From positions 359,420,377 to 359,484,376 of the forward strand of contig NC_066583.1 of assembly GCF_024323335.1 (NCBI RefSeq): a stretch of 64,000 nucleotides of DNA, written 5' to 3'. Below are positions 1-12,254 of the stretch, piece by piece (within the stretch, counting starts at the first letter, position 1; each line of letters starts with the position of its first letter). A program made the position numbers and the translations under genes. The notes beneath the pieces were generated by a model. The model was not told where the DNA came from and searched no databases. It saw nothing but the letters and a program-made list of their open reading frames with translations. The stretch is from Lathyrus oleraceus (taxonomy: Eukaryota; Streptophyta; Magnoliopsida; Fabales; Fabaceae).

Positions 1-317
1 CTTATTCATAGACTTTAGTGTGATCTTCGTCAATCAACTGCCAAGTCTCTCTCTTCACAATTACAACAAACAATGACAAAGACTCTCCTCCAAACAACTT
101 GAAAGTCAGGACGAGAATTACATGTCACGAGCCTTAAGTAGTAAAAAAGAAATGAGACTGGAGCTTTCCTACACTCATTCTGGATATCTTTGGGTGCGGG
201 ACATTTGGCCCGTTATTATCATATCCACCTTTACTCATAGACTTTAGTATGATTCTTATCCAATAACTATCAAGTCTATTCCACTCAATAAATCAATCAT
301 ATCTTCTTTTGCCTTAA

Positions 318-590
318 ATCACCTTGTTTTCAGCCCTAGTAGGCTGAACTACGAAAGCTATAATTTCCTAATTGCACTATAAGGGTATGTAGGAAGGAGA
401 ATTCAGATTCTCCGTGAGCTACCTTATTTATTAATCCATCCTTCATTTCAATCTATCATATTGTTTACCCTTGATCACCTTGTTTTCAGCCCTAGTAGGC
501 TGAACTACGAAGGTTCTGATTTCCTTATTGCACTATAAGGATACGTAGGCAGGAGAACCCAGATTCTTCGCAAGCTATCCTATTTATTAA
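318..590 (+). repeat. Tandem duplication inside LTR fragment, period 156 bp
   Basis: Two diverged copies begin ATCACCTTGTTTTCAGCCC at 318 and 474. Each runs through GGCTGAACTACGAA, a GCACTATAAGG block and a GTAGG-GAGAA block. The copies differ by scattered substitutions. Confidence 0.7.
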
Positions 591-1115
591 CACTTCATTC
601 TTTATTCATTCAATCAATACCATCTTTTTGAGATCAACCATACTTTTCCTTGGACTCCTTGTACATCCTTTTAGGACGATATAATGGCAGTCAACCTCAT
701 CAATCGATAGTTGTTTGGGTCATACCCCCAAACATTTAATTCAGTCTTTTTGGGTTTAAACACCACCTTGCTCTTTGATTCGGAGTCTATCTCTTCTTGG
801 ATCCAAGATATTATCCTTCTTTGATCTCGAACTGTTTGTTCCCCATCCAATATATAATATTTCTTGTACACAATAATACTTTCTCGTGGGCCCCGCTATA
901 CCCTTTTAGGACGATATAACAACGGTCTGTCTTGTGAATCAAGAGTTGTTTGCTTTGCACCCAATTAAGTCTTTGTTTTTGGCTTTACCCTATAGAGGTA
1001 GCCATGCTAGCCCACATAATGGTAAATACATGTTTACTCTTTGATTCTAAGTTCCGTCCATTTGTGGGTTCCCTTGATACCATTCTGTTGGTACAAGTGA
1101 TACTTTTCATCACTA

Positions 1116-1118
<3 letters not shown>

Positions 1119-1170
<52 letters not shown>
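1119..1170. repeat. (TC)n microsatellite
   Basis: About 26 uninterrupted TC dinucleotides inside the LTR fragment. It creates artefactual serine-leucine or arginine-glutamate reading frames that are not genes. Confidence 0.97.
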
Positions 1171-1175
<5 letters not shown>

Positions 1176-2290
1176 GTGGTTCCACGAACTACGATTTCCC
1201 CGACTTTCTCATTGCAAGATGAGAATATGTAGGCATGAGGATGTGAATCCTTAGCGAGTATACTTCTAATTATTCCTCCTTCTGCCTTAGGGTGCCATTC
1301 ATATCTTTCATGATTCATTGTCTACTTTCGATCATAAACCGTTCACCCTAGTGACATATTCTTTCTTTGACACCGAAACACAGTTTCTTTGATTTATCCA
1401 TATACACCCTTTTAACACGATATAGCGGCAATATGCATTTGTCCCTAGAGTTGTTTGGCTAATACCCAGACATTTAATTCCTTCTTCTTTGGCTAAATAT
1501 CAGATAATGGCAACCATGTTATTCCATGTATCGTTTAATGTTGTTCCCTCTAGGGTGAAAATCTCATTTCTCTTATGGATTCCAATATACCTTAACCTTT
1601 CGGTTTTAAATTACACTTCTTCAGCCACTTATTACCAACTATTCAATTCTATGACTTTGGTCACCTTATTCTGTTCATCTCCATAAGACACTCATATTCT
1701 ACCTTCATTCACTCCATGTGATATATCAGCTATCTTTGAGCCAAATACACAACCTCTTTTTTCTTCTTCTTGCATCACCTTGTGAACCAAGAGATGTTTG
1801 GACCATTCTCAAACACTTATTTCTTCATATTTTCAGCATTACCCTATAGCGGCAACCATGCTATCCCACGTACTAGTAAGAGACACTTTACTCTTGGGTT
1901 CATGTTTCACCCTTGTTCTAGTTCAAAACACAATCCTTTGATTAAGACCATACTTTGATCACAATTCTTTTCATCTCCCACTACTAGTTCTTCAAACTAC
2001 ATAGCTCTGAATTCCTCATTGCAGTATAAGGATACGTAGGCATGAGGGCCCTAATCCTCACCGAGCACTTTATCTATTTCTTTTCTTTTCCCTCATTCTT
2101 TTGCGAGTAATCTTTAGATATCACACCTATTCGAGCGAGAGCAATCAAAACGGTTCCCATGGAGTACCATGGATGCTTGAGGTGCTAATACCTTCCCCTT
2201 GCATAACCGACTTCCTTACTTAACATATCTCTTTCCCCCGGGTTTTATCGATGTTTTCCCTTTCCTTCACGAATAAATAAAGTTCGATGG

Positions 2291-3821
2291 CAACTAAGTT
2301 ATATGTTCAAGCGTGCGATACGTTCGGGTATATTTCTGCTAGCTTCAAAGCCCAAAAAAGATAAACCCGACAACAAGTTCTTGAATGTTAATTTGACCAT
2401 TGTTTGGGCCAGGGTGATCAAGGATTTGAGCGATTTGGAAGATAAATGTAGGATTGTGAAAAGGGAATGTTTGGTGAGGAAATGAAAGGAAATATTGCCA
2501 CTGTAAATCATCCAACCACATAAGTAGTTTATGGAGTTTCAATTATTTTAATCTTATTTCAATTTTCTTAAAGCCTTTGTCATTTCCAACTCAATTATTA
2601 ATGAAGTTATTTCACATATCTTTCAATCTTGTAGTATTGAAATAATAGGCCCAATATGACTAAAATGAGTAAAGGGGAAAACTCTTGAAGCGCACACACA
2701 TGTTGACAAGTGTCCATGCCCCCTTCTCAAGGAATGAATAAATACATGTTATTTAAAGACATCCCCCAAAGCAATAGTTAATTGTAAAACACAATAACAT
2801 AATTGTTCCAAAAAGGATCAACTAAAAGTAAGGTGTTATTCCTCCCACTAAGGATAGACAAATCCAATAAATGAGGCACCTAAGATGACAATAGGATCTA
2901 TCTTCTCGATTATCCATAGAAAGGTGAATAGTTCTCCAAAATTGATCTACCATATGTCTAAGGTTATAGCTTATTTAGGAGGTCGAGTACATACATCAAA
3001 ACCCCACTTCAAAAAGTAACACAAGAAAATAACAAAGATTGGTTACAAAAACCACAACCTACTAAATTCTTCCATCCTTAGTGATATCGAAGACATCCAT
3101 ACTCATTGTACCAAGAAGCAACCCAAGGTTTAAAATCCAAACTTGAATAATAGAATTTTTGAAACTTTGGGTTCTAAATTCGATAATGTTTGCTTTAGCC
3201 TCAGCATAAAGTTTTTTCAAACTAACATTCTCCACAATTAAAAACCCATTATTTTCTTGAACCTTTTGAAGCCAATCTCCAACAACCCCATTTTAATTCA
3301 TAAGAATACTTGCTCAAGTATCAAGGGTGGACTTATCCTTAAAAGTATAAATGATATGCTCTTTACATTCCCTCTAGTCTTTTACTTATCCCTCAAAGGA
3401 CTCGACATCTCATTCTCCACCTCAAGTAGGTTATGTCAATGTTGGTGCTTGTTTGTTTTAGTCAATTGGGCCTCTAATTACTCCTCCCTAGAATTTTTTG
3501 AACTAAAATCCTTATGGGATTGGGAAAGTTTATGTTTAAGAGGTTTCTCTTGGTAGAGAGTTCCTTTTCAGAGTCCACTAAAGCACGAGTAAGGACCATC
3601 AATCAAATTACATGAGGAATTCACTCCACCATTGATGTTTGGCATCCCAAAAGGCACTGATCATCCACCACATCAAAATAAACTTTGGGTACAAGGGTGT
3701 GTAGACCATGTGGACCTAAGGTAGCAAATATTAAAAGGAAGGAAACATTAGTTTCTATTCAAAGGTCGGAGGAGTCTGTCCTAGAGAGGTGGCAAGTTAG
3801 GACATCCTCACACTCACAAAG
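2291..3821. other. Unannotated stretch, no gene seen
   Basis: AT-rich DNA with only short open frames and no recognisable protein motif, LTR end or tandem array. It lies between the broken LTR fragment and the solo Tat LTR. It may be old transposon debris; nothing in the sequence identifies it. Confidence 0.5.
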
Positions 3822-4467
3822 GTGTGTTTCGCATCTCGAAAAATACGACTCCTCACGATGGTCGCGGAAAAATGATTCGAGAAAGAGTCACCATCGAACT
3901 TTATTTATCCTAATCAAGGAATAGGAAAATATCGACAAAACCTTTAAAAATAGAATAATGATCCTCGCAACCATATTCGGGTTCGGGAGTCGATTACGCA
4001 AAGGGAAGATATTAGCACCCTTCACATCTATTGTACTCAACGGGAACCTTTTAGTTAAACTTGTGATTTGAATGTTAGCTAAATGTTCATTGTTTTCTTC
4101 GAGTGAATAAATGATCGAAAAGAAAAATGAAAGGAAATCATTAAAGGGGAGAAATGGAGGTTTTTTATTAGTGTGCTCGCCAAGATCTTGCAATCTCGTG
4201 TCTACGTATCCTTATGTTGAAATGAGGAAGTCAGATAATTCGTAGTTCAGGAAACTACAACTTATTGGTGTCTTTTAATGAACAACTGTTTAGACAATAT
4301 TCTAAAGGCTAAACATTGGCTTGTCTACTCTCGGCAGAGGCTTAAGCACTAGTTTGTTATGTGCTTTATAAGGGATTTAACAATGTTATTTCTGAAAAGA
4401 GTTTTGATCATGCGGGGGTGAAAAGTTGGGTTAATATGTTGAATGTTTTTGTTGGATGATGATTACT

Positions 4468-4680
4468 CGGATAGTTGAGCAAGGCAACTCGTATCCAAAC
4501 AATCGAGGAGAAGAATCGAAGGCTCTAGACCACCTCCCTTTTTGTTTAGTATATTATGAAAATTATTTGATTTAATTGACTTAGAAGTTTTTAAGAGAAA
4601 CGATAATTGTTTGACTAATCGAGTAAGGGAACTTAACCCAAACAATTGAGGAGATGAGTCAGAGGCTCGAAATCATTCCC
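4468..4680. repeat. Imperfect tandem duplication in solo LTR
   Basis: Two related blocks near 4475-4530 and 4618-4675 share CCAAACAAT-GAGGAGA, then GGCTC. The period is about 145 bp. They are internal repeats of the minus-oriented LTR. Confidence 0.5.
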
Positions 4681-5244
4681 ATTTTCATTTCTAAATAATG
4701 TTCAAGCATAATTAGAGTGTTTTAGTTTTAATTTAATAAAATACTCGATGTTGAATCGAGATTTTGAATTTGCATTTAAAACGGAAAGGGATTTGGAAAT
4801 GATTTTGAAAAATATATTTGATGTTGATCAAGCACCTTTGATTTTAGTATTTTTGAAAGGTTAATTTTCATAGTCATTTAGTATTTTTGGATTAACAGTT
4901 ATGCATCAACTAAAAATACAATAAAATAAACTAAAAAAATAAAGCAATAAAAAAGGTAACAAAAATAATAAAAGGGAGGGACACACTATCAACACAAGAG
5001 GTAAAAGAATAAAAAAACTAAAGAAAATAAAAGAAAGAACAAAACTAAATAGATAAAGCAATAATAAGACAATAATAAATAAAAATATATACAAAAGACA
5101 AAAAAAAACTCAAAAAAATTGGGTGTGTAGCTAAATAAATACTCTATGCCCAAAGGATGAGGGTTCACATGGGTGTGCTGAGTAATTAAGGGGTGTAGGG
5201 AGATTTCATCTTCGCCAATCTCATATTTGATTACTATTTCTGTA

Positions 5245-5249
5245 GCAAC
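5245..5249. other. Target-site duplication of Ogre-like element (left)
   Basis: GCAAC here pairs with ACAAC at 44021-44025 (four of five bases). The split Tat LTR on both sides is continuous once the element is removed, which supports the pairing despite the mismatch. Confidence 0.65.
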
Positions 5250-6765
5250 TGTAAGACCCCAATTTTGACCCTAAGATCCCTCATGGCATCCTAACATTGC
5301 ATTTGCATTTGCCTCAAGGATCATAGCATCTTGGCTCCTAACCTTTGGGTGGGAACACTTGTGAGTTGGTTTGAGATCACCAAGCATGCTTGAATTGTAT
5401 ATTATTTCTTTTCTTATTTTGTTTACTAACCAAAAGCACAAAAATATGTCACTAACATTTTTTGTTTTGTAGTTTGAACCATGATAAAATCTAAGGCTCT
5501 TAGGAGACCCTATGCCCATTGAAGTGGCCAGATGAAGATGAAAGCAAGCATGACAATGGTTCAAAAGGCCCTCATCCATCAAATATGCCTCCCAAGTATC
5601 TCAATTCGTCATTTTGATCAAAGCAAACCAAAGGGCTCGAGGCTTGATTCCCAAGGAAACCCTAATTCATCTGTGCATCAACTATGCCTTGCCCATGAAG
5701 CAACCTTAACCCATGATCAAATACAATCAAGGGAAGTTCTTTAATTCATTATTTCATGCATATTTGAGCTTATATGAGTGTCCTAAATCATCAATGCATC
5801 AATATTTAAGGTATGGACTTGAAAATTTGATCAGTCAACTCATCTGACTATTTTGAAATACACTGAGACCTAACGTTTAATGTGTTTATCAAATGGATAT
5901 GACCCCAAGAGAAAAACTCTTCTTAAGAACCATATTAACAACTTTCATGTTCATCAAAAATTTATTTGAAGCTTGGAAGGTCATCATCCATTTCAAAACA
6001 TTATAGGTCATTTTGACTGAAACCCTAATTTTGGGTCAACTTCCCAAGAACATAACTCATTCATTTTTCATGATTTTAAGGTGGGATCAAATGCATTGTA
6101 AATTTTAAGATGTCTAATTAATTTGTTATGTTGAGCCAATTTTCATAATCCTAAAATAAATACATGTGATAATGCAAAACATTATAGGTCACTTTGGACC
6201 AAAGGCATTGAAATGTGAAAAAGTCCAACTTCAAATGCCCATAACTTTCTCATCCAAAATCCAAATGATGCAAAATTTAAGTCCAAATTGATTGTCTTGA
6301 AAAGATATACAACGTTTATGTTGAAAGTGTTGTCATTTGGAGCTTGAATCATTGAAACAGAAGAGCTTGAAGTTGATCATTTTTGGAAATTTTCACATGC
6401 ACATGTTTTGCACCTTGCACTTTATGATCAATTTTCATCAATTTCCCATTTCCAAATGAAGTTTTGGTCAACTTAACAATTGATCCTCATGTCAAGAGAT
6501 TTCCATCCATTACCTATAAGGCTATGTTTTATTTTTGGAAGTATCATTTTCGAAGAAGAGAACATTTTAGTGCATTTTTGGAAACAAGTTGAAAACACAT
6601 TGCACAAGCTCATGACATCATTTTTGCACGTCCATTTCACCTGAATGTGATACCAGCATTCATTTGCAATGAGAATTGGGCCCTCCATGCGCCTGTACAG
6701 GCCCATGCATGAAGGCCCTCTTCATTCATGCACACACTTTGCTCATGCATTGCCTTGCCAATTGC

Positions 6766-6773
6766 TATAAATA
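6766..6773 (+). promoter_or_regulatory. TATA box of 5' LTR
   Basis: TATAAATA stands in the same sequence context as in the 3' LTR (40635-40642). It is the likely core promoter for element transcription, with the R region starting shortly downstream. The position is inferred from the motif; no transcript start can be seen. Confidence 0.6.
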
Positions 6774-7466
6774 GGAGTGCTAGGCTTCACAATGGAGCAA
6801 CCTGAAGGCGCCTGTTATGCTGCACAACTCCCTCCATAGCCATAATTAAAGGAATTTTCACTTGCTTTTCAAAATTTTATATCTGAATTTCAACTACATT
6901 GGTTGATTTTCAGACTCATAATTCCTTGACCTTGCTTCATCTCCACCACTAGATCATACTGCAAGCATTAGCTAGGGAGAATCATGCTCTCAAGATCCAC
7001 ATTTCAGAGGTGGATATTCAAACTTTCCTTCTTCGAATCTCTTTGTTTATAGCTTGTTTCTTGCATTTATTGGGTTGGCTGAAGTCCTCTCATCAGAGGC
7101 AATTCATTTATGCTTTGAATTTTGAAATTCCATCAAGTTTCAGTTGAACACCATACTTTTCAACCTCTGATTTCTCTCTCCATGGAAGTCTAGAGTGAAA
7201 ATAGATGGCACAAGGGTGATGTACATCACCCCAGCTTTCCATTGCTATATAGATCGTGGCATTTGGTTAAGGTTGCCATGTCTGCAACTCTCACCGGGGC
7301 TGATGAGTTCACCGGAGATGACGGTGGTGTACACCACCGTCCCAGCCCCAGATCAAACCACAACCCTTAGATCTCGTTTCCAGATCTAATCTGGACCATC
7401 TCTTATTATGACTTTTTTAATGGCTACCTGCTTTGCATTAACTAACGTGTTTGGTGGATGCACGCT

Positions 7467-7487
7467 TGGAAGTCTAGAGTGAAAATA
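7467..7487 (+). other. Templated filler at a deletion junction in the 5' LTR
   Basis: The 21 bases here are an exact copy of 7183-7203, 284 bp upstream in the same LTR. The 3' LTR has the upstream copy but, in place of this one, about 600 bp of other sequence (roughly 41340-41950). This is a deletion sealed with copied filler DNA. Confidence 0.75.
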
Positions 7488-9560
7488 TTTTATTTCTTTC
7501 TTGACTTCTAAGTTTCATTTTGCTTCTGTTTACTAATGTTTGACCTTGATTTCATCTATCTTTGGTCAATGTATGTTGATTACTTCATTTGAATTTCCAT
7601 TAATGTTCATTCTTATTCATCTCCTTCTTCATCTTTTTCTTTCTTTGATCAATGAGTTAAAGATTGGTGGTTAGCCTTGATGAATGGGAGGTTTAATCTT
7701 CCTTGATTCAAATCTAATTAATCTTGATCATAGATCAAGTGAATGGCTTTGCATTAAGGATAGGTTGCTTCCTAATCAAGCAAAGAACCTAAATCAATAC
7801 AAGATCATTTCTCATCTTCTTTTGGCATGTCAAGTGTTAGGAGCTTGATTCACTAATCAAGATCTCTAACTTGTGTTGTTGCCTATATTTTTATTGACCG
7901 ACCTCAGATAGGTGCGACTACTACATTAATCCACTTACGATTGCTTAACATAGCGCTAAATTGCCTTATGGCACACTAACACTAACAATTGACCATTAAC
8001 ATTTAATTCTTGCACTTTACATTTATGCAATTTAATATTCTTGTACATATTATTCATTTGCTTTTGTCCATTGCTCATTTGAGCACATGTTTATGTTAAT
8101 GCAATTTGCCTTTTGCTCACTTGAGAACTTAATTGTGTATATACTATTGTGCTTGTGTTTTGTTTTGATTGTTGTGAACCAATTGCAAATGGACAAAAGG
8201 ACTTAGACTTTAAGATATTCCCTATGCAAAATGGAGTCAAAGAGCAACTAGGCCTCATGCCTTTAGAGTGTTATAAAAGTCAAAGAGCAACTAGGCCTCC
8301 TGCCTTTAGAATGCTTAATGTTGAAGAGGAATTGAAAGGACATATTCTCTAAACTCCCTCTTGTCCATTCTTTGTTTGCATTATAGAACTTTTTGATGTG
8401 TGTGTTCTTGTGCTAGGGATTCCAACTTGAGCCTAAGTGAAGAACCATTGTCATGAGCTTCTAAAGTGAGAGATATAAGAGCAATTGGAGGATTCCTAAG
8501 AGCTTGCTTGATTGATTGATTGCTTGAGTATACACTTATTTGCTTGCTTATTCCAAAGGACGGGAGCTACTTGGATCATCACTATGATCTCAAGAAGGGA
8601 ACTCCATTTGTGGTTTTTATTTCTCTTCCTTCATCTTTGTATGTTTAGGACTTAGCCATTCTTCTTCTTCCCTCCACTCTAACCCAAGCCAAAACTTTTG
8701 TGCAAACATTAACATTTGTTTTCGAACATTAGAAACCTAAGCATTATGCTTTTGATTTTCAAACTTTCTTTTCATAACACTTATTTTGAATTGAATCCTT
8801 AAGTCAACTTTGACCATATTTTGTAAATACCTTTCATTGGTAAATATAACTCATTCAAATGTTTTTGTGGTTTCAATGGCCACTTTCTTATCAAAACTTT
8901 TCATAACCATTAGCTATTAGGTTTGAGTTATCCTTGAGGTTGATATCATAGTCACCTATATCCTTAGTGATGGACAATGAGTCTTCCATGCTTATTATAG
9001 GGTTAACCCCTCACTAGCATGTTGAAGCTATCCTCACATGGTGGGTTTGTGGTTTTAGGTCGTGTTTTCTCCCTTGGATAACAAAAGACCTTAAGGTTTT
9101 TGGACCAATCAATTCACCAACTTATTTTTAAGATTTTTTACCCCGAACTACGAGGTTTTGATCCTAATCTTTTTTCTAAGATGGTACGTAGGCAATGGGT
9201 TTATCCATTCAAACACAAAAATTGTAAATAACTTGTATATTCTTTTCTCATCTCCCCAATCATGTTTGCACAAATAATTTTCACAAATACCAATCTACCT
9301 TACAACAAATTGTGAAAAGGGCTCCCTAGGAGTACCTAGGATGTTTTGGGTGCGTAAAACCTTCCCATTGCACAACCAACCCCCTTACCCCTATCTCTGA
9401 CATTTTTATTAGTTTTTGATTCGATAAAACTTCTCGGTTTTTGTTCGCTTTCTAACCTTTCCTTTGGATAAATAGAAGTGCGGTGGAGACTCGACTTGTA
9501 TGGTTTACTTTTGATTTAGTCAATAAATTTAAAGGTAACGAATACCCCGCTACAGAAAAG

Positions 9561-9579
9561 TGGCGACTCTGCTGGGGAA
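9561..9579 (+). other. Primer binding site of Ogre-like element
   Basis: TGGCGACTCTGCTGGGGAA begins six bases after the 5' LTR end. This is the PBS type of Tat/Ogre elements, described for them as matching the 3' end of tRNA-Arg. The nested Tat element has the same core on the minus strand at 20113-20130. Confidence 0.9.
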
Positions 9580-10476
9580 TTGCCTAGTGGGTTTTGCCTA
9601 CTTTTCACATTTGTTGTATTGTATTGTTTATATTATTTTGTGACATATTTTTGTGCAATTTAGGATTACTGTATTGTATGTAATGATTGAATTGCTTGAT
9701 ATATTAATTCTTTGTATGCTTGGTGATCTTTGTGAGATGAGTTCTATACCCGAACTCGAGTGCACTTAGGATAGGAGAATGTCATAGTCTTGTCAACTTG
9801 TGTGGAGTTATTCCTTAGCAAGTTGACTTGCAAGCCCATTCACTTGGTGGAGGTCATGTTGGAATCAATAATGTCACACGAGTAGTCATGGTTAGGCATT
9901 ACTCTTTCCAATATAGACCTTAGAAGCCAATGACCTTAGTTTACCAAGCCCATCTTGGTCTATTTTTAGGACGTAGTGCGAAGGTCGTTCAAGTGTAAGA
10001 TTTGATACGATTGTTACGTGATACTACACTCATAAGAGTCTCTCTTGAGAATATTTTTGGAATACGAGTAGTCATTTATCCGATATTATCCGAAAGATGG
10101 GATGATGATTATGGGAACCTCTTGTAGAACATGATTGGAAGGTTTAAACCCTAGTACACTCCCTTTGGGCGGTTCTTAACCGAGACTCCATGCTCGTGAC
10201 TTGCAACAAACCCTTGATTCATGGTTGATCCGTTCATGCATATCCTTAATATCAATGGAACTTGGTTGTTGATAAGGTGTAAACCATAATCCACCAAAAT
10301 GGATGATTGATATTAAGGATGACTTGATCCATCCCATGACCTTTGTGTGGTGTGCTTTTCTTGATCCTTGAGTGTGATTGTTGCATCCATGCATTCATGC
10401 ATCCACATACATCCATATCATCAATAATGAGAAACATTTCAAGGAACTTAAGAGGTCTATTTGCAAATTTTCAGAC
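9580..10476 (+). other. Leader between PBS and ORF1
   Basis: About 0.9 kb without a coding signature. An in-frame upstream ATG at 10378 would add 33 residues to ORF1. I see no structured RNA that can be supported by eye. Confidence 0.6.
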
Positions 10477-11927
10477 ATGGATAAGCAAAGAAGGAATACG
10501 AAGAAGTACAGTTTCAGACAACCCGACTTGAAAGAGTTAAGGAATTTGACATCCTATGTATTAGATCCCTTGGAGTTCAAGGCTCGTCATGGGAAGCTTC
10601 TATCTATTCTGGCTGCTCAGGTGGACGAAGGTCTGATGAATGTATTGGTGCAGTTCTATGATCCCTTGTACCGTTGCTTCACATTTCCGGATTTCCAACT
10701 TTTGCCCACGCTTGAGGAGTATGCCTATCTTGTAGGTATACCTATTCTAGATCAGTTGCCTTCAGTGGCTTGGAGAGAGTTCCTACTTCTCAAGAGATTG
10801 CTGATATGTTGTATATAGATGAGTCTCTGGTTGGTGCTTATATGACTACCAAAGATGGAATTCAAGGTCTCCCATCTGATTTCCTCATTGCTCAAGCTAC
10901 TTTGTATGGGAAGGCCATGAGTGAGGACGCCTTTGAGGCCATATTTGTACTTCTCATCTATGGGCTAGTGTTATTCCCCAACATCGATAAGTTTGTGGAT
11001 GTGAACGCTATTAGGATTTTCTCTACTCTTAATCCCATTCCGACTCTGTTGGGTGACACTTATTTCTCTTTGCATATGAGGAATGCAAAGGGTGGTGGTA
11101 CAATTGTGTGTTGTTTGCCTCTGTTTTACAAGTGGTTTATTTCGCACTTGCCACGGACAGTCGCCTTCAAGGAGAACAAATGATGTCTACGGTGGTCCAC
11201 GAGGCTTATGTCTCTCACTAATGATGATATCTTTTGGTACAACCGTGTATATGATGGTGTGCAGATTATCGACTCTTATGGTGAATTCTCCAATGTGCCT
11301 CTTCTTAGTACATGTGGTGGGATTAACTACAACCCTATTTTAGCACGTCGTCAGCTTGGGTTCCCCTTAAAGGATAAACCTAATAAAATTTTGTTAGAGG
11401 GTGTGTTCTTTCAGGAGGTTAAAGATCCCCAAGGCTTGAAGGGCAGGATGGTTCGCGCTTGGCGCAAGATCCATAGAAAGGGAAGGAAAGAGCTTGGTCC
11501 GAAGAACTGTATTGCTTGGGAACCTTATACCTCTTGGGTTAGGAGGAGAGCTTCTGAGTACCTTATGCCTTACGAGTATCCAAGACCTACACCTTTGGTT
11601 ATGGTTGGGCCTTCAACCCTCCCTGACCAAGGAGTAGAGGAATTGAGAGACGAAGACCGTTTGTATGCTTGGATCCGTGAACGAGAGGAGCTACTTCAGC
11701 AGCTTAGAGATAAGGATGCATTGATAGAGTTTCTTGAGCATCAGGTTATCGATGAGCCTGATGATGTGGTGACTTCTCTTCTTCCTCAGTCTTCCAAGTT
11801 CTGGAAGAGGAAGTACGATCGACTCGCCAAAGAGAAGGCAGATATGGAGGCAGCCTATGAGAGAGAGGTGAAGAGGCTTCGTGCAGCTTATCTTCCAGTC
11901 TCCAGAGCTTTAGACGATTGTTTCTAG
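10477..11927 (+). pseudogene. Ogre ORF1 (function unknown), broken
   Basis: This ORF lies between the PBS leader and gag, where Ogre elements carry their extra ORF1. The N-terminal third contains LEEYAYLVGIP, similar in style to plant mobile domain proteins; that relation is inference. The C-terminal 90 or so residues (from about 11640) are charged and rich in E, R, L and K, consistent with a coiled coil. I chose the ATG at 10477, whose product starts MDKQRR; an in-frame ATG at 10378 is the alternative. The frame shifts near 10759-10763, where one base seems lost, and a TGA at 11181-11183 interrupts the second frame. Reading resumes in that frame to TAG at 11925. The product of this copy would be truncated. 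Confidence 0.75.
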
Positions 11928-12254
11928 GGTTCCATAGGATGTTCATTTTCCTTCTCTCTTGTATTGTATTTGGTTATCAAGACTGTACTTCTTTGGTGTA
12001 AAATTTTTCCAGATATTATTGATATGAGATTTCCATATATGTCTAAATAATTAATATTTTCAATATTTGCAAATAGGACTCTAAAGTTCCTCTGATAAAT
12101 AAAATAAATCATATGCACAAGCATTGCATGCATCATGTGCATAAGCAGGTTTTGCTTCAGGCTTCTTGTTCAATGGTCTAACTCTATGTTCTTCATTTAT
12201 TTTGAAGGCAAGCTGACTCACCGGTACTACACCAGAGCCAACACTTCAAGACTG
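11928..12254 (+). other. Spacer between ORF1 and gag
   Basis: AT-rich and without a coding signature up to about 12134. The frame of gag is already open from 12135, so the gag start is uncertain between 12135 and the ATG at 12255. Confidence 0.5.

Larger units (their letters stand above)
1..2290 (+). repeat. Ogre/Tat-type LTR fragment, window-truncated
   Basis: The stretch carries several diverged copies of the U5-like motif seen in Tat/Ogre LTRs: GAACTACG, then a pyrimidine-rich stretch, then GGATACGTAGGCA (near 347, 510, 1187 and 1995). A second repeated block contains ACGATATA or CCCTATAG followed by GGCA (674, 910, 986, 1417, 1844). Near 2140-2230 comes an LTR-end-like block (CGGTTCCCATGGAGTACC, then CCTTCCCCTTGCATAACC) that matches in layout the end of the 5' LTR at 9310-9400. 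The usual PBS does not follow; the text after GTTCGATGGCAAC near 2290 is unrelated. It is therefore an LTR remnant whose start lies left of the window and whose right end is broken. The exact right boundary is uncertain. Confidence 0.55.
3822..5249 (-). mobile_element. Tat-type solo LTR, distal half (split by Ogre insertion)
   Basis: Read on the minus strand this is the R/U5 half of a Tat-type LTR. It has GAACTACG, then GGATACGTAGACAC (plus 4200-4245), and an LTR-end block near 3960-4020 (plus strand GGGTTCGGGAGTCGATTACG, AAGGGAAGATATTAGCACCC). That block closely parallels the ends of the nested Tat LTRs at 12810-12850. The other half continues at 44021-45369. GTGTG lies at 3822-3826 and again at 45370-45374, which I read as the target-site duplication. 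No PBS or polypurine tract adjoins either side, so this is a solo LTR of about 2.77 kb. The expected terminal CA at this end is merged with the CA-rich TSD, so the boundary is uncertain by about 2 bp. Confidence 0.7.
5250..9554 (+). repeat. 5' LTR of Ogre-like element (4305 bp)
   Basis: It aligns along its length with the LTR at 39118-44020; only about four differences fall in the first 180 bases. It is about 600 bp shorter because the segment matching roughly 41340-41950 is missing and replaced by a short filler (see 7467-7487). The Tat U5 block (CCGAACTACGAGG, then GGTACGTAGGCAATGGG) is at 9140-9205. An internal duplication of a block with AAAGAGCAACTAGGCCTC lies at 8236-8310. Confidence 0.93.

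Noticed and set aside
985..1318. Open frames of Arg-Glu or Ser-Leu repeats
   Set aside because: They are translations of the (TC)n microsatellite at 1119-1170, with no protein signature.
8149..8352. 67-codon open frame present in both Ogre LTRs (also 42613-42816)
   Set aside because: The two LTRs are copies of one template, so shared openness is not evidence of selection. It contains a simple internal duplication and no known motif.
9561..9579. Possible tRNA gene from tRNA-like sequence (also 20113-20130, 61180-61191)
   Set aside because: Only the 3'-end complement is present, directly after LTR ends. These are primer binding sites; no cloverleaf surrounds them.
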